Notes: generated by a model not told the origin, from the letters alone. A stretch of DNA of 64,000 nt from Massiliimalia sp964370215 (GCA_964370215.1 CAYJIM010000007.1:1-64000); one strand, 5' to 3'. Counted from the stretch's first letter, positions 41,881-50,419 are shown. Program-made: numbers and translations.

Positions 41881-42954
41881 TTAAAAAGCTGCTGGTATTA
41901 AATCTAATCCAGCAGTTTCTTCAAAACCGAACATAAGATTCATTGATTGTACCGCTAGTCCGCTTGCGCCTTTTAACATATTATCTAATACAGTAGTTAT
42001 TTGAAGCATTGTGCCGTTATTAACTACATAGATATTCATATCACAAAAATTTGTAAAACGAACATTTTTTGTTTTTGTTAAAACTCCTTTTGGTAGCACT
42101 CGGACAAATGGCTCATTACTATAAAAGTCTTCATATGTTTTTCGGATTTTAGCTTCTGTTTCTTCGGTGGTTTTTCCCTTGTAAAAATCTTCATTTAAAG
42201 TGGCATAAACAGTTGCTAAAATACCACGACTCATTGGTACTAGGTGTGGGGTAAAAACAACTTGTATTTTTTTTCCAGCAATCTGAGTTAGGTTTCTTTC
42301 AATCTCAGGTGTATGACGATGAGCACCTACTCCGTATGCACTACAGGATTCTCCACTTTCAGAAAAATTGTTTGAGGCACTTGGTTCACGTCCAGTTCCT
42401 GTTGTGCCACTTTTACAATCAGCAACAATTAAATCACAATTAATTATATTATTTTTGATGGCAGGAATAAGTGAGAGGGTAGTTGCTGTTACATAGCATC
42501 CTGGATTCCCAATTATGGATGCGTTTTTAATTTTTTCGCGATTCATTTCTTGTAAACCATAAACAGCTTCGCAGTGTATTTCTGGGTGTTTCCAGTCATT
42601 TTTATACCATTTTTTAAATGTTTCTTCATCGTCTCCAAATCGAAAATCTGCCGACATGTCAATAAGCTTTTTGCCGTTTTTCTTTGCTTGATATGCATAT
42701 GATTCAGCTATTCCATGAGGTAATGCAGTGAAAATAAGGTCTGCATCTTTCATAACATCATCAGCACTTACTAGTGTTCCATTTGTTTTATTTGAAAGCA
42801 TTCCATAAAGGCTTGGGTATACATCCTGTATGTTTTGGCCTTCAAAACTAACAGAACTTAGAATAAGATTTTTTACATGTGGGTGTCTTACTAATAAACG
42901 AACTAATTCTGCTCCGACATATCCTGTAGCACCTATTATTCCAACTGTTATCAT
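41881..42954 (-). CDS. argC: N-acetyl-gamma-glutamyl-phosphate reductase
   Basis: ArgC reduces N-acetylglutamyl phosphate to the semialdehyde with NADPH in arginine synthesis. The 357-residue product has the N-terminal nucleotide-binding GIIGATGYVGAELVRLL, the catalytic cysteine in IIGNPGCYVTATTLSL, the downstream KSGTTGTGR and the HRHTPEIE motif. Length and motifs fit a functional enzyme. The ribosome site AGAGG lies before the ATG. No other arg gene is in the window, so the pathway genes are scattered. It is divergent from a small lipoprotein gene, with only 45 bp between the two starts. Confidence 0.95.
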   Translation of the reverse strand: MITVGIIGATGYVGAELVRLLVRHPHVKNLILSSVSFEGQNIQDVYPSLYGMLSNKTNGTLVSADDVMKDADLIFTALPHGIAESYAYQAKKNGKKLIDMSADFRFGDDEETFKKWYKNDWKHPEIHCEAVYGLQEMNREKIKNASIIGNPGCYVTATTLSLIPAIKNNIINCDLIVADCKSGTTGTGREPSASNNFSESGESCSAYGVGAHRHTPEIERNLTQIAGKKIQVVFTPHLVPMSRGILATVYATLNEDFYKGKTTEETEAKIRKTYEDFYSNEPFVRVLPKGVLTKTKNVRFTNFCDMNIYVVNNGTMLQITTVLDNMLKGASGLAVQSMNLMFGFEETAGLDLIPAAF

Positions 42955-42964
42955 TATATACCTC

Positions 42965-42993
42965 TTGAATACTCTTTTAAAAAATGATACATT
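42965..42993 (+). promoter_or_regulatory. Promoter of the small lipoprotein gene, predicted leaderless
   Basis: TTGAAT (42965-42970), 17 bp, TACATT (42988-42993), then 6 nt to the ATG at 43000. It lies inside the 45-bp gap to argC. Confidence 0.5.
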
Positions 42994-42999
42994 AAACGT

Positions 43000-43401
43000 A
43001 TGAAAAAATCAAGCTATATGCAAGCCCTTGTTGTTTGTGTTTTATGTACAATTCTTTTTATATCGTGCGAAACAGTGCCTACAGAGGTACCGTTTGATGT
43101 TACTGAAGCTGAGTTATTGCAAATGGCTCAAACGGCCATTGATGATAGCAAGCCTGCTACTGCACGATATTATTTTGAAACTATGATAAGTCGCTTTGGT
43201 ATGAATCAAGCTTCTTTAGTTATAGCAGAATTTGAGCTTGCTCATTTAGATGTTAAAGAAAACAAATTTGATGCTGCAAAACCAGTGCTAGAGAGAATTA
43301 TTTCCTATTACAGTGATCCGCAATTGGCTCAGATTTTACCACCTGAATATAAAAAACTCGCCGAAATTGATTTAGCAAAGATTATCGAATCGGAAAATTA
43401 A
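43000..43401 (+). CDS. Small lipoprotein with TPR-like helices
   Basis: This 133-residue protein has a lipoprotein signal peptide ending in LFISC, with the modified cysteine at position 23. The mature part is helical and alanine-rich; two helix pairs (AELLQMAQTAIDDSKPATAR and KFDAAKPVLERIISYYSDPQ) read like tetratricopeptide units, as in YfiO/BamD-type outer-membrane assembly lipoproteins, but it is too short for BamD. There is no Shine-Dalgarno sequence, and the promoter ends 6 nt before the ATG. It is followed by a strong terminator, so it is monocistronic. Confidence 0.72.
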   Translation: MKKSSYMQALVVCVLCTILFISCETVPTEVPFDVTEAELLQMAQTAIDDSKPATARYYFETMISRFGMNQASLVIAEFELAHLDVKENKFDAAKPVLERIISYYSDPQLAQILPPEYKKLAEIDLAKIIESEN

Positions 43402-43423
43402 TTCCCTTATGGAGAATAGTATT

Positions 43424-43453
43424 GGCAAGCTAGTAGTAGCTTGCCCTTTTTTT
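43424..43453 (+). terminator. Intrinsic terminator of the lipoprotein gene
   Basis: GGCAAGCTA, loop GTAG, TAGCTTGCC, then C and seven T. Confidence 0.92.
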
Positions 43454-43514
43454 ATAAGTGTTTATTTTTTTTCTGTCAAAAAAATAAAACCACACTTTAA
43501 ATGTAGAAAATGTA

Positions 43515-43543
43515 TTGCCAAACATACAAAAAAATGGTATAGT
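43515..43543 (+). promoter_or_regulatory. Promoter of adk
   Basis: TTGCCA (43515-43520), 17 bp, TATAGT (43538-43543) with an extended -10 TG. The leader to the adk ATG is about 147 nt, long for this window. I see no recognised element in it. Confidence 0.6.
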
Positions 43544-43696
43544 CATGTCGAGACAAAAAGGTATAGATGATAATTGCTTGTGAATAATTTCTTTCGTATA
43601 AGAGTAAATGTATTGTTACTTTTGTACCATATTAGTATTTAACTATATGTAAATAGGAAAGGTAAGGAGAAGAGCAAAAATTGCAGGAGTGGAAGT

Positions 43697-44332
43697 ATGA
43701 ATTTCATTTTTTTGGGACCTCCAGGAGCAGGTAAAGGTACCTTAGCGTCTGTTATTTCCTTAAAGCATGGAATCCCGCATGTTTCAACGGGAGTTATTTT
43801 TAGGGAGGCTATTAAAGCAAATAGCACCCTTGGATTAAAAGTTAAAGCTATAATAGATTCTGGGAATCTTGTAAATGATGATTTGACTATAGAGCTCGTG
43901 CAAGATAGGCTTTCAAATCCTGATGTAGAAAATGGCTTTATCTTAGATGGTTTTCCACGAACGATAGCGCAAGCTAATGGTCTTAGTTCAATCATTTCAA
44001 TTGATACGGTTGTTAACTTTAATATTAGCGATGAAAATGTTATCAAAAGACTTTCTGGGCGTAGGGTTTGTGAAAACTGTGGCCAGAGTTATCATATTGA
44101 ATTTATTAAGCCTAAAGTAGAAGGTGTTTGTGATGTTTGCTCTGGTAAACTTATTACACGCCAAGACGATAAGGTTGAGTCTATAAAAAATCGACTAGAG
44201 GTATATCGTAATCAAACAGAACCTTTAATTGATTTTTATTCAAAAAAGGATGTGATGTATAATTTGGATGCATCCTTAAGTACACAAGAAATTCTTGAAA
44301 ATTTTTTAAAAGACTTTCCTGTAAAGTGCTAA
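43697..44332 (+). CDS. adk: Adenylate kinase
   Basis: The enzyme interconverts AMP plus ATP and two ADP. The 211-residue product has the P-loop GPPGAGKGT (7-15), the AMP-binding phrase HVSTGVIFREAI, the DGFPRT motif (84-89) and a long LID domain with four zinc-binding cysteines: CENC (Cys125, Cys128) and CDVC (Cys145, Cys148). The zinc LID is usual in Gram-positives and many spirochaetes. The ribosome site is CAGGAG about 8 nt upstream. It is followed by rpsT under a separate promoter. Confidence 0.96.
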   Translation: MNFIFLGPPGAGKGTLASVISLKHGIPHVSTGVIFREAIKANSTLGLKVKAIIDSGNLVNDDLTIELVQDRLSNPDVENGFILDGFPRTIAQANGLSSIISIDTVVNFNISDENVIKRLSGRRVCENCGQSYHIEFIKPKVEGVCDVCSGKLITRQDDKVESIKNRLEVYRNQTEPLIDFYSKKDVMYNLDASLSTQEILENFLKDFPVKC

Positions 44333-44391
44333 GACATTACATAATTTTGTTTTATATAACAAGTTATTATATTTAGAGTTGTTGCAACCAC

Positions 44392-44420
44392 TTGACTAAT
44401 CGCTAATGGTTTGGTAACAT
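44392..44420 (+). promoter_or_regulatory. Promoter of rpsT and the downstream block
   Basis: TTGACT (44392-44397), 17 bp, TAACAT (44415-44420) with an extended -10 TG. Confidence 0.6.
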
Positions 44421-44448
44421 ACTTATACTTTTATTTGGGGGTTTTCTT

Positions 44449-44727
44449 TTGGCAGGAAAAAAATCATCAGCAGAAAAAAGACACAGACAGAGTGAAGAAA
44501 GACGATTTCGAAACAAAGCTGTAAAAAGTTCTGCTCGTACACATGCAAAGAAATTTGTCCAGGCTGTGCATGCTAAAGATCAAGCATTAGCCGGTGAAAC
44601 ATTAAAAAAACTATGTAAAGAACTTGACACTGCAAAGAGTAAGGGTATTTTAAGTCCTAACTCTGTATCACGCAAAAAATCAAGAATGATGAAGTTATTT
44701 AATGTTTCTTTTAATGCAGCAAAATAA
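44449..44727 (+). CDS. rpsT: 30S ribosomal protein S20
   Basis: This 92-residue, very basic protein binds 16S rRNA in the body of the small subunit. It shows the S20 pattern: AGKKSSAEKRHRQSEERRFRN at the start, VKSSARTHAKKF, and KGILSPNSVSRKKSRMMK near the end. The start codon is TTG at 44449 with GGGGG 7 nt upstream. E. coli rpsT also starts with UUG, where the weak start serves autogenous control, so the same may hold here. It begins the block rpsT - HU - lnt - bactofilin. Confidence 0.95.
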   Translation: MAGKKSSAEKRHRQSEERRFRNKAVKSSARTHAKKFVQAVHAKDQALAGETLKKLCKELDTAKSKGILSPNSVSRKKSRMMKLFNVSFNAAK

Positions 44728-44765
44728 GGAAACTTGCTTTGTTGTAATGACATGAGGAGTTTGTG

Positions 44766-45080
44766 ATGGATTCAAAAAAGGTAACGAAGAATGATTTGAT
44801 TGATATGATATATCTTTCAACTAAACACGAGAAAAAAGTAGTACAGTGTGTTCTTGAATCCTTGCTTGAAAACATCAAAGCCTCTCTAAAAGATGGTGCA
44901 ACTATAGAGTTGCGCGGGTTTGGCACATTAGAACCTCGTCTCAGAAAGGGACGTTTGCGAGCTCGCAATCCAAAAACTGGAGAAGAACTTTCAGTTGCAC
45001 CTCATTATGTGGTAGCCTTTCGCTCGGGTCAAGAGCTAAAAAGTGCCTTATGGAATTTACCTATTTCAAAGGACAAATGA
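44766..45080 (+). CDS. HU/IHF family DNA-binding protein
   Basis: This 104-residue nucleoid protein bends or compacts DNA as a dimer. The HU fold is clear: a two-helix body (VTKNDLIDMIYLSTKHEKKVVQCVLESLLENIK), the beta region with IELRGFGTLEPRLRKGRLRARNPKTGE (the RxxRxARNPxTGE arm), and the C-terminal FRSGQELKSAL. It has about ten more residues than E. coli HU at the C-terminus. ATG 44766 has AGGAG 6 nt upstream; a GTG one codon earlier is less likely. Its stop overlaps the lnt start (ATGA). Confidence 0.93.
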   Translation: MDSKKVTKNDLIDMIYLSTKHEKKVVQCVLESLLENIKASLKDGATIELRGFGTLEPRLRKGRLRARNPKTGEELSVAPHYVVAFRSGQELKSALWNLPISKDK

Positions 45081-46702
45081 AAAAAATACTCACCGATGTG
45101 CTCTTGCTCGTAAGTGCACTTATACTTTTTATTCTTGCACATCCCAATGTACTCGTTGTAAACGGTATTCCTTTTTTTGCTTATTTCTTTTTGATTCCAA
45201 TTTTTATTTTAATTAAACGACTTTCTTTTAAGACGGTATGGCTATACGGATTTTTGTATGGTTTTTTGTGTTATGCTTTTTATGCGTACTGGCTCATCAG
45301 CTTTCATACATTAGGGTTGCAAGTTATTGCTAGTCTTTTTGGGTTGCAATATGCAGTTTTGTTTGTTGTTCTGAAATTCGTTTCCAAGTATTTTATTAAA
45401 CATTCATGGATTGCAATGTGGATTATTTGGTGTGGATATGAATATCTTCGTACACTTGGTTTTCTTGGATTTAGCTATGGAAGCATTGCCTACACTCAGT
45501 GGCAAGTACTCCCTTTAATTCAGATTGTAGATATTGTAGGAGTTTGGGGGATTTGTGCCTTTGTAACCTATCCTTCGGCGCTTTTATCAAAAATGGTATA
45601 TCCTCTTTTTGAGAACAAAGAACAAAAGAGCATTTCTTTCCTTCCTTTTCTAAAGTTATCTGCTACAAAGCATTTGGTAGCAATTATTGCATATGGCATT
45701 GTGTTTGTATTAGTTTTAGTGTATGGATTGATATCTCAAAAAGATTATTCTTCGTATGAACATAAGACTGTGGCACTTATACAACCTAACTCAGATCCTT
45801 GGGAAGGTGGAACCGCTGGATACAAACAAGATTTGAATACTTTAAAAAATCTTACTGATGCTGCCTTGCGCGTAGACGATACTATTGATTTTGTAGTTTG
45901 GCCTGAAACTTCTTTTGTACCAAGCATTCGTTATCATTATAAACATAGAACAGACCGCACACGCTTAGAGTTAGTTTTTAATTTGCTTGAGTATATTAAT
46001 TCTAAACAGATACCATTTGTAATTGGAAATGGAGATACGAGTGAAGGCTATACACAAACAGGTGCCTTTGATACTATTAGCTATAACTCAGCTTTTTTAT
46101 TTAGGCCCGCTGAAAATGTATTGCCGCCGAATCCGGATATTTATAATAAAATGCATTTAGTACCATTTGCCGAGCATTTTCCTTACGACAACATATTTCC
46201 ATGGTTTAATAATCTTTTACTAGAACATGATACACATTTTTGGCAAGCAGGTGATGAAGCTGTAGTATTTGAAATTGATGGTTTGAAATGTAGTACTCCA
46301 ATTTGCTTTGAAGATACATTTGGATATATTGGACGACGTTTTGTTCAAAAGGGTGCACAGGTATTTGTTAATCTCTCAAATGATTCTTGGGCTAATAGTG
46401 TCGTTTGCCAGTATCAACATCTTTCAATGGCTGTATTTCGCTCTATTGAAAATAGGATACCAACTATTCGTTCAACTGCATCAGGACAAACGGCAATTAT
46501 TGATCCTAATGGAAAGGTTGTTTCTATGGCCGAACCATTTGAGGAAACATTTCTTGTGGGTAGTTTTCCTGTTGTAGATAAAACAGACACAACACTGTAT
46601 ACTAAATATGGTGATTATTTAGGAATTGTTTTTATTGTACTTACATGCTTAATTATAGCTTGTACAATTTTTAATTTTGTGGTATATAAATATAGAGGGT
46701 AA
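45077..46702 (+). CDS. lnt: Apolipoprotein N-acyltransferase
   Basis: Lnt adds the third acyl chain to the N-terminal cysteine of lipoproteins in the inner membrane. The 541-residue product has about seven N-terminal transmembrane helices (to roughly residue 215), then a periplasmic nitrilase-like domain with the Glu-Lys-Cys triad phrases: DFVVWPETSF, NKMHLVPFAEHFP and CSTPICFEDTF. A C-terminal membrane helix (FIVLTCLIIACTIFNFVV) completes the fold. It starts in an ATGA overlap with the HU stop codon, so it is translationally coupled. A longer frame from 45050 is less likely. It fits the many lipoproteins expected in a spirochaete. Confidence 0.93.
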   Translation: MKKILTDVLLLVSALILFILAHPNVLVVNGIPFFAYFFLIPIFILIKRLSFKTVWLYGFLYGFLCYAFYAYWLISFHTLGLQVIASLFGLQYAVLFVVLKFVSKYFIKHSWIAMWIIWCGYEYLRTLGFLGFSYGSIAYTQWQVLPLIQIVDIVGVWGICAFVTYPSALLSKMVYPLFENKEQKSISFLPFLKLSATKHLVAIIAYGIVFVLVLVYGLISQKDYSSYEHKTVALIQPNSDPWEGGTAGYKQDLNTLKNLTDAALRVDDTIDFVVWPETSFVPSIRYHYKHRTDRTRLELVFNLLEYINSKQIPFVIGNGDTSEGYTQTGAFDTISYNSAFLFRPAENVLPPNPDIYNKMHLVPFAEHFPYDNIFPWFNNLLLEHDTHFWQAGDEAVVFEIDGLKCSTPICFEDTFGYIGRRFVQKGAQVFVNLSNDSWANSVVCQYQHLSMAVFRSIENRIPTIRSTASGQTAIIDPNGKVVSMAEPFEETFLVGSFPVVDKTDTTLYTKYGDYLGIVFIVLTCLIIACTIFNFVVYKYRG

Positions 46703-46704
46703 AA

Positions 46705-47142
46705 ATGGCAATATCATATAACCAAAAAGAAGGGAATGTAACAGTACTTGGATCAGAAACAGATTTTGATGGTGTTTTAGAATTTACAGACAACCTTGTA
46801 GTTGCAGGTAAATTTAAAGGTACAATTAAATCTTCAGGTTCTTTTGTGGTAGAAAAGGGCGGTTTCTGTGCAGTAGATTCAGTTTTAGCTGATTCAATAA
46901 CTATTGCAGGACAAGTTGAAGGAAACTTAAGTGCATTAAATAAACTTGAAATGTTTCCAGGAAGCAGAGTTGAAGGAAATGTAGAAGCAGCCCGCCTTAG
47001 GATAGATGATAATGTAAATTTTTCCGGTGAAGTAAAAATGAGAGATGATATTCCAGACATGGATGTTTTTCTTGTTTCACCAAATGAATACAGAGAACTA
47101 GTTTCAAGACGAGCAAAAAAAGAAGAATTAGATGACATGTAA
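46705..47142 (+). CDS. Bactofilin family cytoskeletal protein
   Basis: This 145-residue protein has a central bactofilin (DUF583) beta-helix of short hydrophobic repeats: VLGSETDFDGVLEFTDNLVV, GKFKGTIKSSGSFVVEKGG, SITIAGQVEGNL, GSRVEGNVEAARLRI. Flanking tails are short and the C-terminus is charged. Bactofilins polymerise without nucleotide into filaments that organise cell shape or peptidoglycan enzymes; in Leptospira one affects helical pitch. It starts 2 nt after lnt with GAGGG as ribosome site, so it belongs to the rpsT-HU-lnt operon. Confidence 0.88.
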   Translation: MAISYNQKEGNVTVLGSETDFDGVLEFTDNLVVAGKFKGTIKSSGSFVVEKGGFCAVDSVLADSITIAGQVEGNLSALNKLEMFPGSRVEGNVEAARLRIDDNVNFSGEVKMRDDIPDMDVFLVSPNEYRELVSRRAKKEELDDM

Positions 47143-47159
47143 GGTCAGTGCGTCTGTGC

Positions 47160-47188
47160 TTGACAAAAGGCCTTTTTTTTGATATCAT
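47160..47188 (+). promoter_or_regulatory. Promoter of rho
   Basis: Consensus TTGACA (47160-47165), 17 bp, TATCAT (47183-47188). The spacer holds AAAGGCCTTT with a T-run, which may also act as a weak terminator for the bactofilin gene. Confidence 0.65.
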
Positions 47189-47269
47189 ACTATATAACCT
47201 ATTTACGTAAGAGTAACTTTAACAACTCTAAAGTCTATTTTATTAATCAAATACATATGGAGATAAGTA

Positions 47270-48931
47270 ATGGCAGAAACTGATGAAGGCCGTTTCGATG
47301 ACGATTCAGACAATACTGAACTGTCAAAAAAAGTTTCAAAGGGCGATATTTCCCAATCTACAGGAAATGCCGATTTATTTGGAAATATTGATTCTGAACA
47401 AAATGAGGCTGGGGGTGCACAATCAAGCCCAAAGAAGAAAGTAGTCATTCGATCTAAGGCGAAAAAAGCTCCTCAAGACAAAGGCGATAAAAAACGATCA
47501 GAAAATTTTTCTGGCGATGCGCAACCACGCAGAGGGCAAAAAGGGCCAATGCAAAGAGGTAACTCTAAACGAAGACAGGATTCAAGACCTCAAGATCTTC
47601 CAATGCCAGATGTTATAGAAACAGAAGAAGAAATCCAAAACAATGATTCTAAGCCACGCTTATCCATAAATGAATTAACGAAGATGGGGATGCATGATCT
47701 TAGAAAGCTTGCAGGGGAATACGGCATTACATCTGATGAACTTGCACCAATGAAAAAGCAAGAAATAATCTTTGTGGTGTTAAAATCACATACAGCACGT
47801 GGTGGAATAATTTTTGCATCAGGAGCTTTAGAAATTCTTCCTGATGGATATGGATTTTTACGATCTCCACAAAACTCTTACATGCCTGGTTCAGATGATA
47901 TTTATATTTCTCCTAGTCAAATTAGACTTTTTAACTTAAAGACCGGAGATACTGTTTACGGACAAATTAGATCTCCAAAAGAAGGTGAAAGATTTTTTGC
48001 AATACTCCGAATTGAATCTGTAAATGATGATGATACACGTGAAGCTCAAGTACGTATTCCATTTGAAAATTTAACACCTCTGCATCCAGATGAGAGATTA
48101 AATCTAGAAACAAAAACAGAAGAAGTTTCTACGAGACTTATAAATTTATTCTCTCCTATAGGAAAAGGGCAGCGAGCACTTATTGTTGCGCCACCTAAGG
48201 CTGGTAAAACAATTCTTATGCAGCGAATTGCAAATGCCATTACCGAAAATCATCCAGAGGTGTATTTAATTGTACTCCTTATTGATGAAAGGCCAGAAGA
48301 AGTTACAGAAATGGAAAGAACAATTAATGCAGAAGTAATTTCCTCAACTTTCGATGAGCCTGCAACCAGACATGTTCAAGTTGCAGAAATGGTTTTAGAA
48401 AAAGCAAAACGATTAGTTGAGCATAAAAGAGATGTTGTAATTTTCCTTGATTCTATTACTCGTTTAGCTCGCGCATATAACCAAACTGCTCCTACTTCAG
48501 GAAAGGTTTTATCTGGTGGTGTAGACTCAAATGCATTACATAAACCAAAAAGGTTTTTTGGTGCAGCACGTAATGTTGAAGAAGGCGGAAGCTTAACTAT
48601 TATTTCTACTGCTCTTATTGAAACTGGTAGTAGAATGGATGAAGTTATATTTGAAGAGTTTAAAGGTACTGGTAATATGGAAATTAACCTTGACCGAAAA
48701 CTTGCTGATAGAAGGCTATTCCCTGCTATTAATATTAAACGTTCAAGTACCAGAAAAGAAGAGCTTTTATTAAGCCCAGAAGAACTTCAAAAGGTTTGGG
48801 TGCTCAGAAAGGTAATAAATCCAATGGATGATGCAGAAATTATGGAATTACTACTTGACAAAATGCGAAAAAGTAAGAATAATGAAGCATTCCTTCGCTC
48901 TATGAATACTGGAGCAGGAGATGGTTTTTAG
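47270..48931 (+). CDS. rho: Transcription termination factor Rho
   Basis: This hexameric RNA helicase ends transcription. The 553-residue product has the Rho N-terminal domain from about residue 130 (LSINELTKMGMHDLRKLAGE), the RNA-binding cold-shock-like domain (LEILPDGYGFLRS), the RecA-type motor with Walker A APPKAGKTIL (307-316), the Walker B-like VVIFLDSITRLARAYN and the Q-loop/R-loop phrases KVLSGGVDSNALHKPKRFFGAARN. The first 130 residues are an added disordered stretch, acidic then strongly basic (KKKVVIRSKAKK, RRGQKG, KRRQ), as in Rho of actinobacteria and some other phyla. GGAGA precedes the ATG. Confidence 0.96.
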   Translation: MAETDEGRFDDDSDNTELSKKVSKGDISQSTGNADLFGNIDSEQNEAGGAQSSPKKKVVIRSKAKKAPQDKGDKKRSENFSGDAQPRRGQKGPMQRGNSKRRQDSRPQDLPMPDVIETEEEIQNNDSKPRLSINELTKMGMHDLRKLAGEYGITSDELAPMKKQEIIFVVLKSHTARGGIIFASGALEILPDGYGFLRSPQNSYMPGSDDIYISPSQIRLFNLKTGDTVYGQIRSPKEGERFFAILRIESVNDDDTREAQVRIPFENLTPLHPDERLNLETKTEEVSTRLINLFSPIGKGQRALIVAPPKAGKTILMQRIANAITENHPEVYLIVLLIDERPEEVTEMERTINAEVISSTFDEPATRHVQVAEMVLEKAKRLVEHKRDVVIFLDSITRLARAYNQTAPTSGKVLSGGVDSNALHKPKRFFGAARNVEEGGSLTIISTALIETGSRMDEVIFEEFKGTGNMEINLDRKLADRRLFPAINIKRSSTRKEELLLSPEELQKVWVLRKVINPMDDAEIMELLLDKMRKSKNNEAFLRSMNTGAGDGF

Positions 48932-49015
48932 AAATTGAAGACCTTTGCGGTTATGGATTATGCAAAAAGCTACAAAACAAGGCAAAGGTTAGATATAAAT
49001 TATAGGAGTTTTATT

Positions 49016-49234
49016 ATGAGAGACGGAATTCACCCAAATTATGAATTAACAAAAATTTCTTGTGTTTGCGGTAATGCAATTGAAACACGTTCAACTGCAA
49101 AAAATCCAGAAGTTGAAATTTGTTCTTCATGTCACCCATTTTTTACTGGTAAGCAAAAATTGGTAGACACAGCTGGTCGTATTGAACGCTTTAACAAAAG
49201 ATTTAATATTAAATCAGCACCAACAGAAGAATAA
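49016..49234 (+). CDS. rpmE: 50S ribosomal protein L31
   Basis: This 72-residue zinc-binding type of L31 has IHPNYELTKISCVCGN (Cys16, Cys18) and EICSSCHPFFTGKQK (Cys36, Cys39), followed by GRIERFNKRF. It bridges the two ribosomal subunits. The ATG at 49016 has AGGAG 7 nt upstream; the longer frame from 48935 has no ribosome site. It lies 84 nt after rho and ends at a strong terminator, so rho and rpmE probably share a transcript. Confidence 0.96.
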   Translation: MRDGIHPNYELTKISCVCGNAIETRSTAKNPEVEICSSCHPFFTGKQKLVDTAGRIERFNKRFNIKSAPTEE

Positions 49235-49253
49235 CATTGTTTTGATTATTTGT

Positions 49254-49290
49254 AAAAACACGGTAGTAGTTTTCTATACCGTGTTTTTTT
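49254..49290. terminator. Bidirectional terminator between rpmE and the epmA-like gene
   Basis: AAAAACACGGTA (49254-49265) and TACCGTGTTTTT (49277-49288) around an 11-nt loop, with A-run and T-run on the two sides. It reaches the stop codon of the minus-strand gene. Confidence 0.9.
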
Positions 49291-50281
49291 ATATTTTAAA
49301 CGGTAAAATGCTTTCGATATTTGTAAAACCTGAGAGTATTGCTATAAGTCTGTCTACTCCCATAGCAACACCAGAACACGATGGAAAGTTTTTAAAAATT
49401 TTCCAATAGTTATCATCAATTGCATGGTTTATGTACGCTTTCTGATTCTTTGCTTTTCCCTCATTTTCAAAATAATGTTTAACTATTTCTTCGCTTGTTT
49501 CTTCTGTGTAACAATTTGCAAGTTCTATACCTTGTACATAAAGTTCCCAGCGCTCTTTCCACATTGGTTTTTTGTCCTTTGCTAAGCAAGGTACAAATGA
49601 GGGGTAATCGGTTAAAAAAATAGGTTTAGATTCAATCAAATTGGGCTCGATAGTATGTACTAAAATAAGTTCATATAGGTCGTCTATTTGCCAATCTAAA
49701 AAACTATTTGCATTTGGGTCTTCTAAGCCTAGTCGTACGGCATGCATTGCTATATCATGTGCGTTTTTACATGATGAGAGTTTAAATCCTGCATATTTTT
49801 CAAATGCATCATCCATAGTTAAGACAATAAATGGAGGGCGTAAAAAGGACCACTCATCCATTTCACCAACAGCTACTTGGGGAAGTAAAAAAGAAAATAA
49901 TTCTTCTGTTATGTGCATAGATTTAGAATAATCTGCATTCATTGTGTAGTATTCAAGCATGGTAAACTCAATATTGTGTATGCGCCCTATGCTCTCTGTA
50001 TTTCTGTAGCATTTTGATACTTGAAAAACATCAACTGCGTGTTCTGCAATAATTTTTTTTATATAAATTTCAGGTGAAGGTACGAGATAGAGCTCTTTTT
50101 TTTCGCTTTCCTTTGAACCATGTGGTGGTACATATTCTGTTTTAAAAACTTCTAAGCACGTTTCTGGTATAAGAGTACTAGAAAGGGCTGGGGTATCAAG
50201 TTCAAGGTATCCTTTTTTTTCAAAAAAAGTGCGTATGTCTTTTATAATTTTAGAACGAAAATGTAGTGTTTCCAAGTCCAT
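49289..50281 (-). CDS. epmA: EpmA/GenX-like class II lysyl-tRNA-synthetase paralogue
   Basis: The 330-residue product is a class II aminoacyl-tRNA synthetase catalytic core without an anticodon-binding domain, as in EpmA (GenX/PoxA), which attaches beta-lysine to elongation factor P. Visible parts are motif 1-like FFEKKGYLELDTPALSST, YLVPSPEIYIKKII, motif 2 FQVSKCYRNTESIGRIHNIEF with the TMLEYY strand, and motif 3 SGVAMGVDRLIAIL. Neither efp nor the aminomutase epmB is in the window, so the modification is inferred from the fold. No Shine-Dalgarno sequence is clear, and a small ATGGCA/TGCCAT dyad lies 13-27 nt upstream. It is convergent with rpmE. Confidence 0.83.
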   Translation of the reverse strand: MDLETLHFRSKIIKDIRTFFEKKGYLELDTPALSSTLIPETCLEVFKTEYVPPHGSKESEKKELYLVPSPEIYIKKIIAEHAVDVFQVSKCYRNTESIGRIHNIEFTMLEYYTMNADYSKSMHITEELFSFLLPQVAVGEMDEWSFLRPPFIVLTMDDAFEKYAGFKLSSCKNAHDIAMHAVRLGLEDPNANSFLDWQIDDLYELILVHTIEPNLIESKPIFLTDYPSFVPCLAKDKKPMWKERWELYVQGIELANCYTEETSEEIVKHYFENEGKAKNQKAYINHAIDDNYWKIFKNFPSCSGVAMGVDRLIAILSGFTNIESILPFKI

Positions 50282-50410
50282 GTGCGATTAGTTATGGCAA
50301 GGTGCCATTTTCCTTTTATGCGTATGTAGTGTAAGATATTACTACTGCAGCAATTACCTCAACACTGTTTTATTACTGTATCAGATTAAGTAGTATTTTT
50401 CTAGTCTTTT

Positions 50411-50419
50411 TGCTATAAT
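50411..50419 (+). promoter_or_regulatory. Extended -10 promoter of the ttcA-like gene
   Basis: TGCTATAAT, a perfect extended -10 (TATAAT 50414-50419). Confidence 0.55.

Noticed and set aside
50294..50308. ATGGCA-AGG-TGCCAT dyad upstream of the epmA-like gene as an operator
   Set aside because: A 6-bp arm dyad with a 3-nt loop is too short to support on its own, and no promoter could be placed around it.
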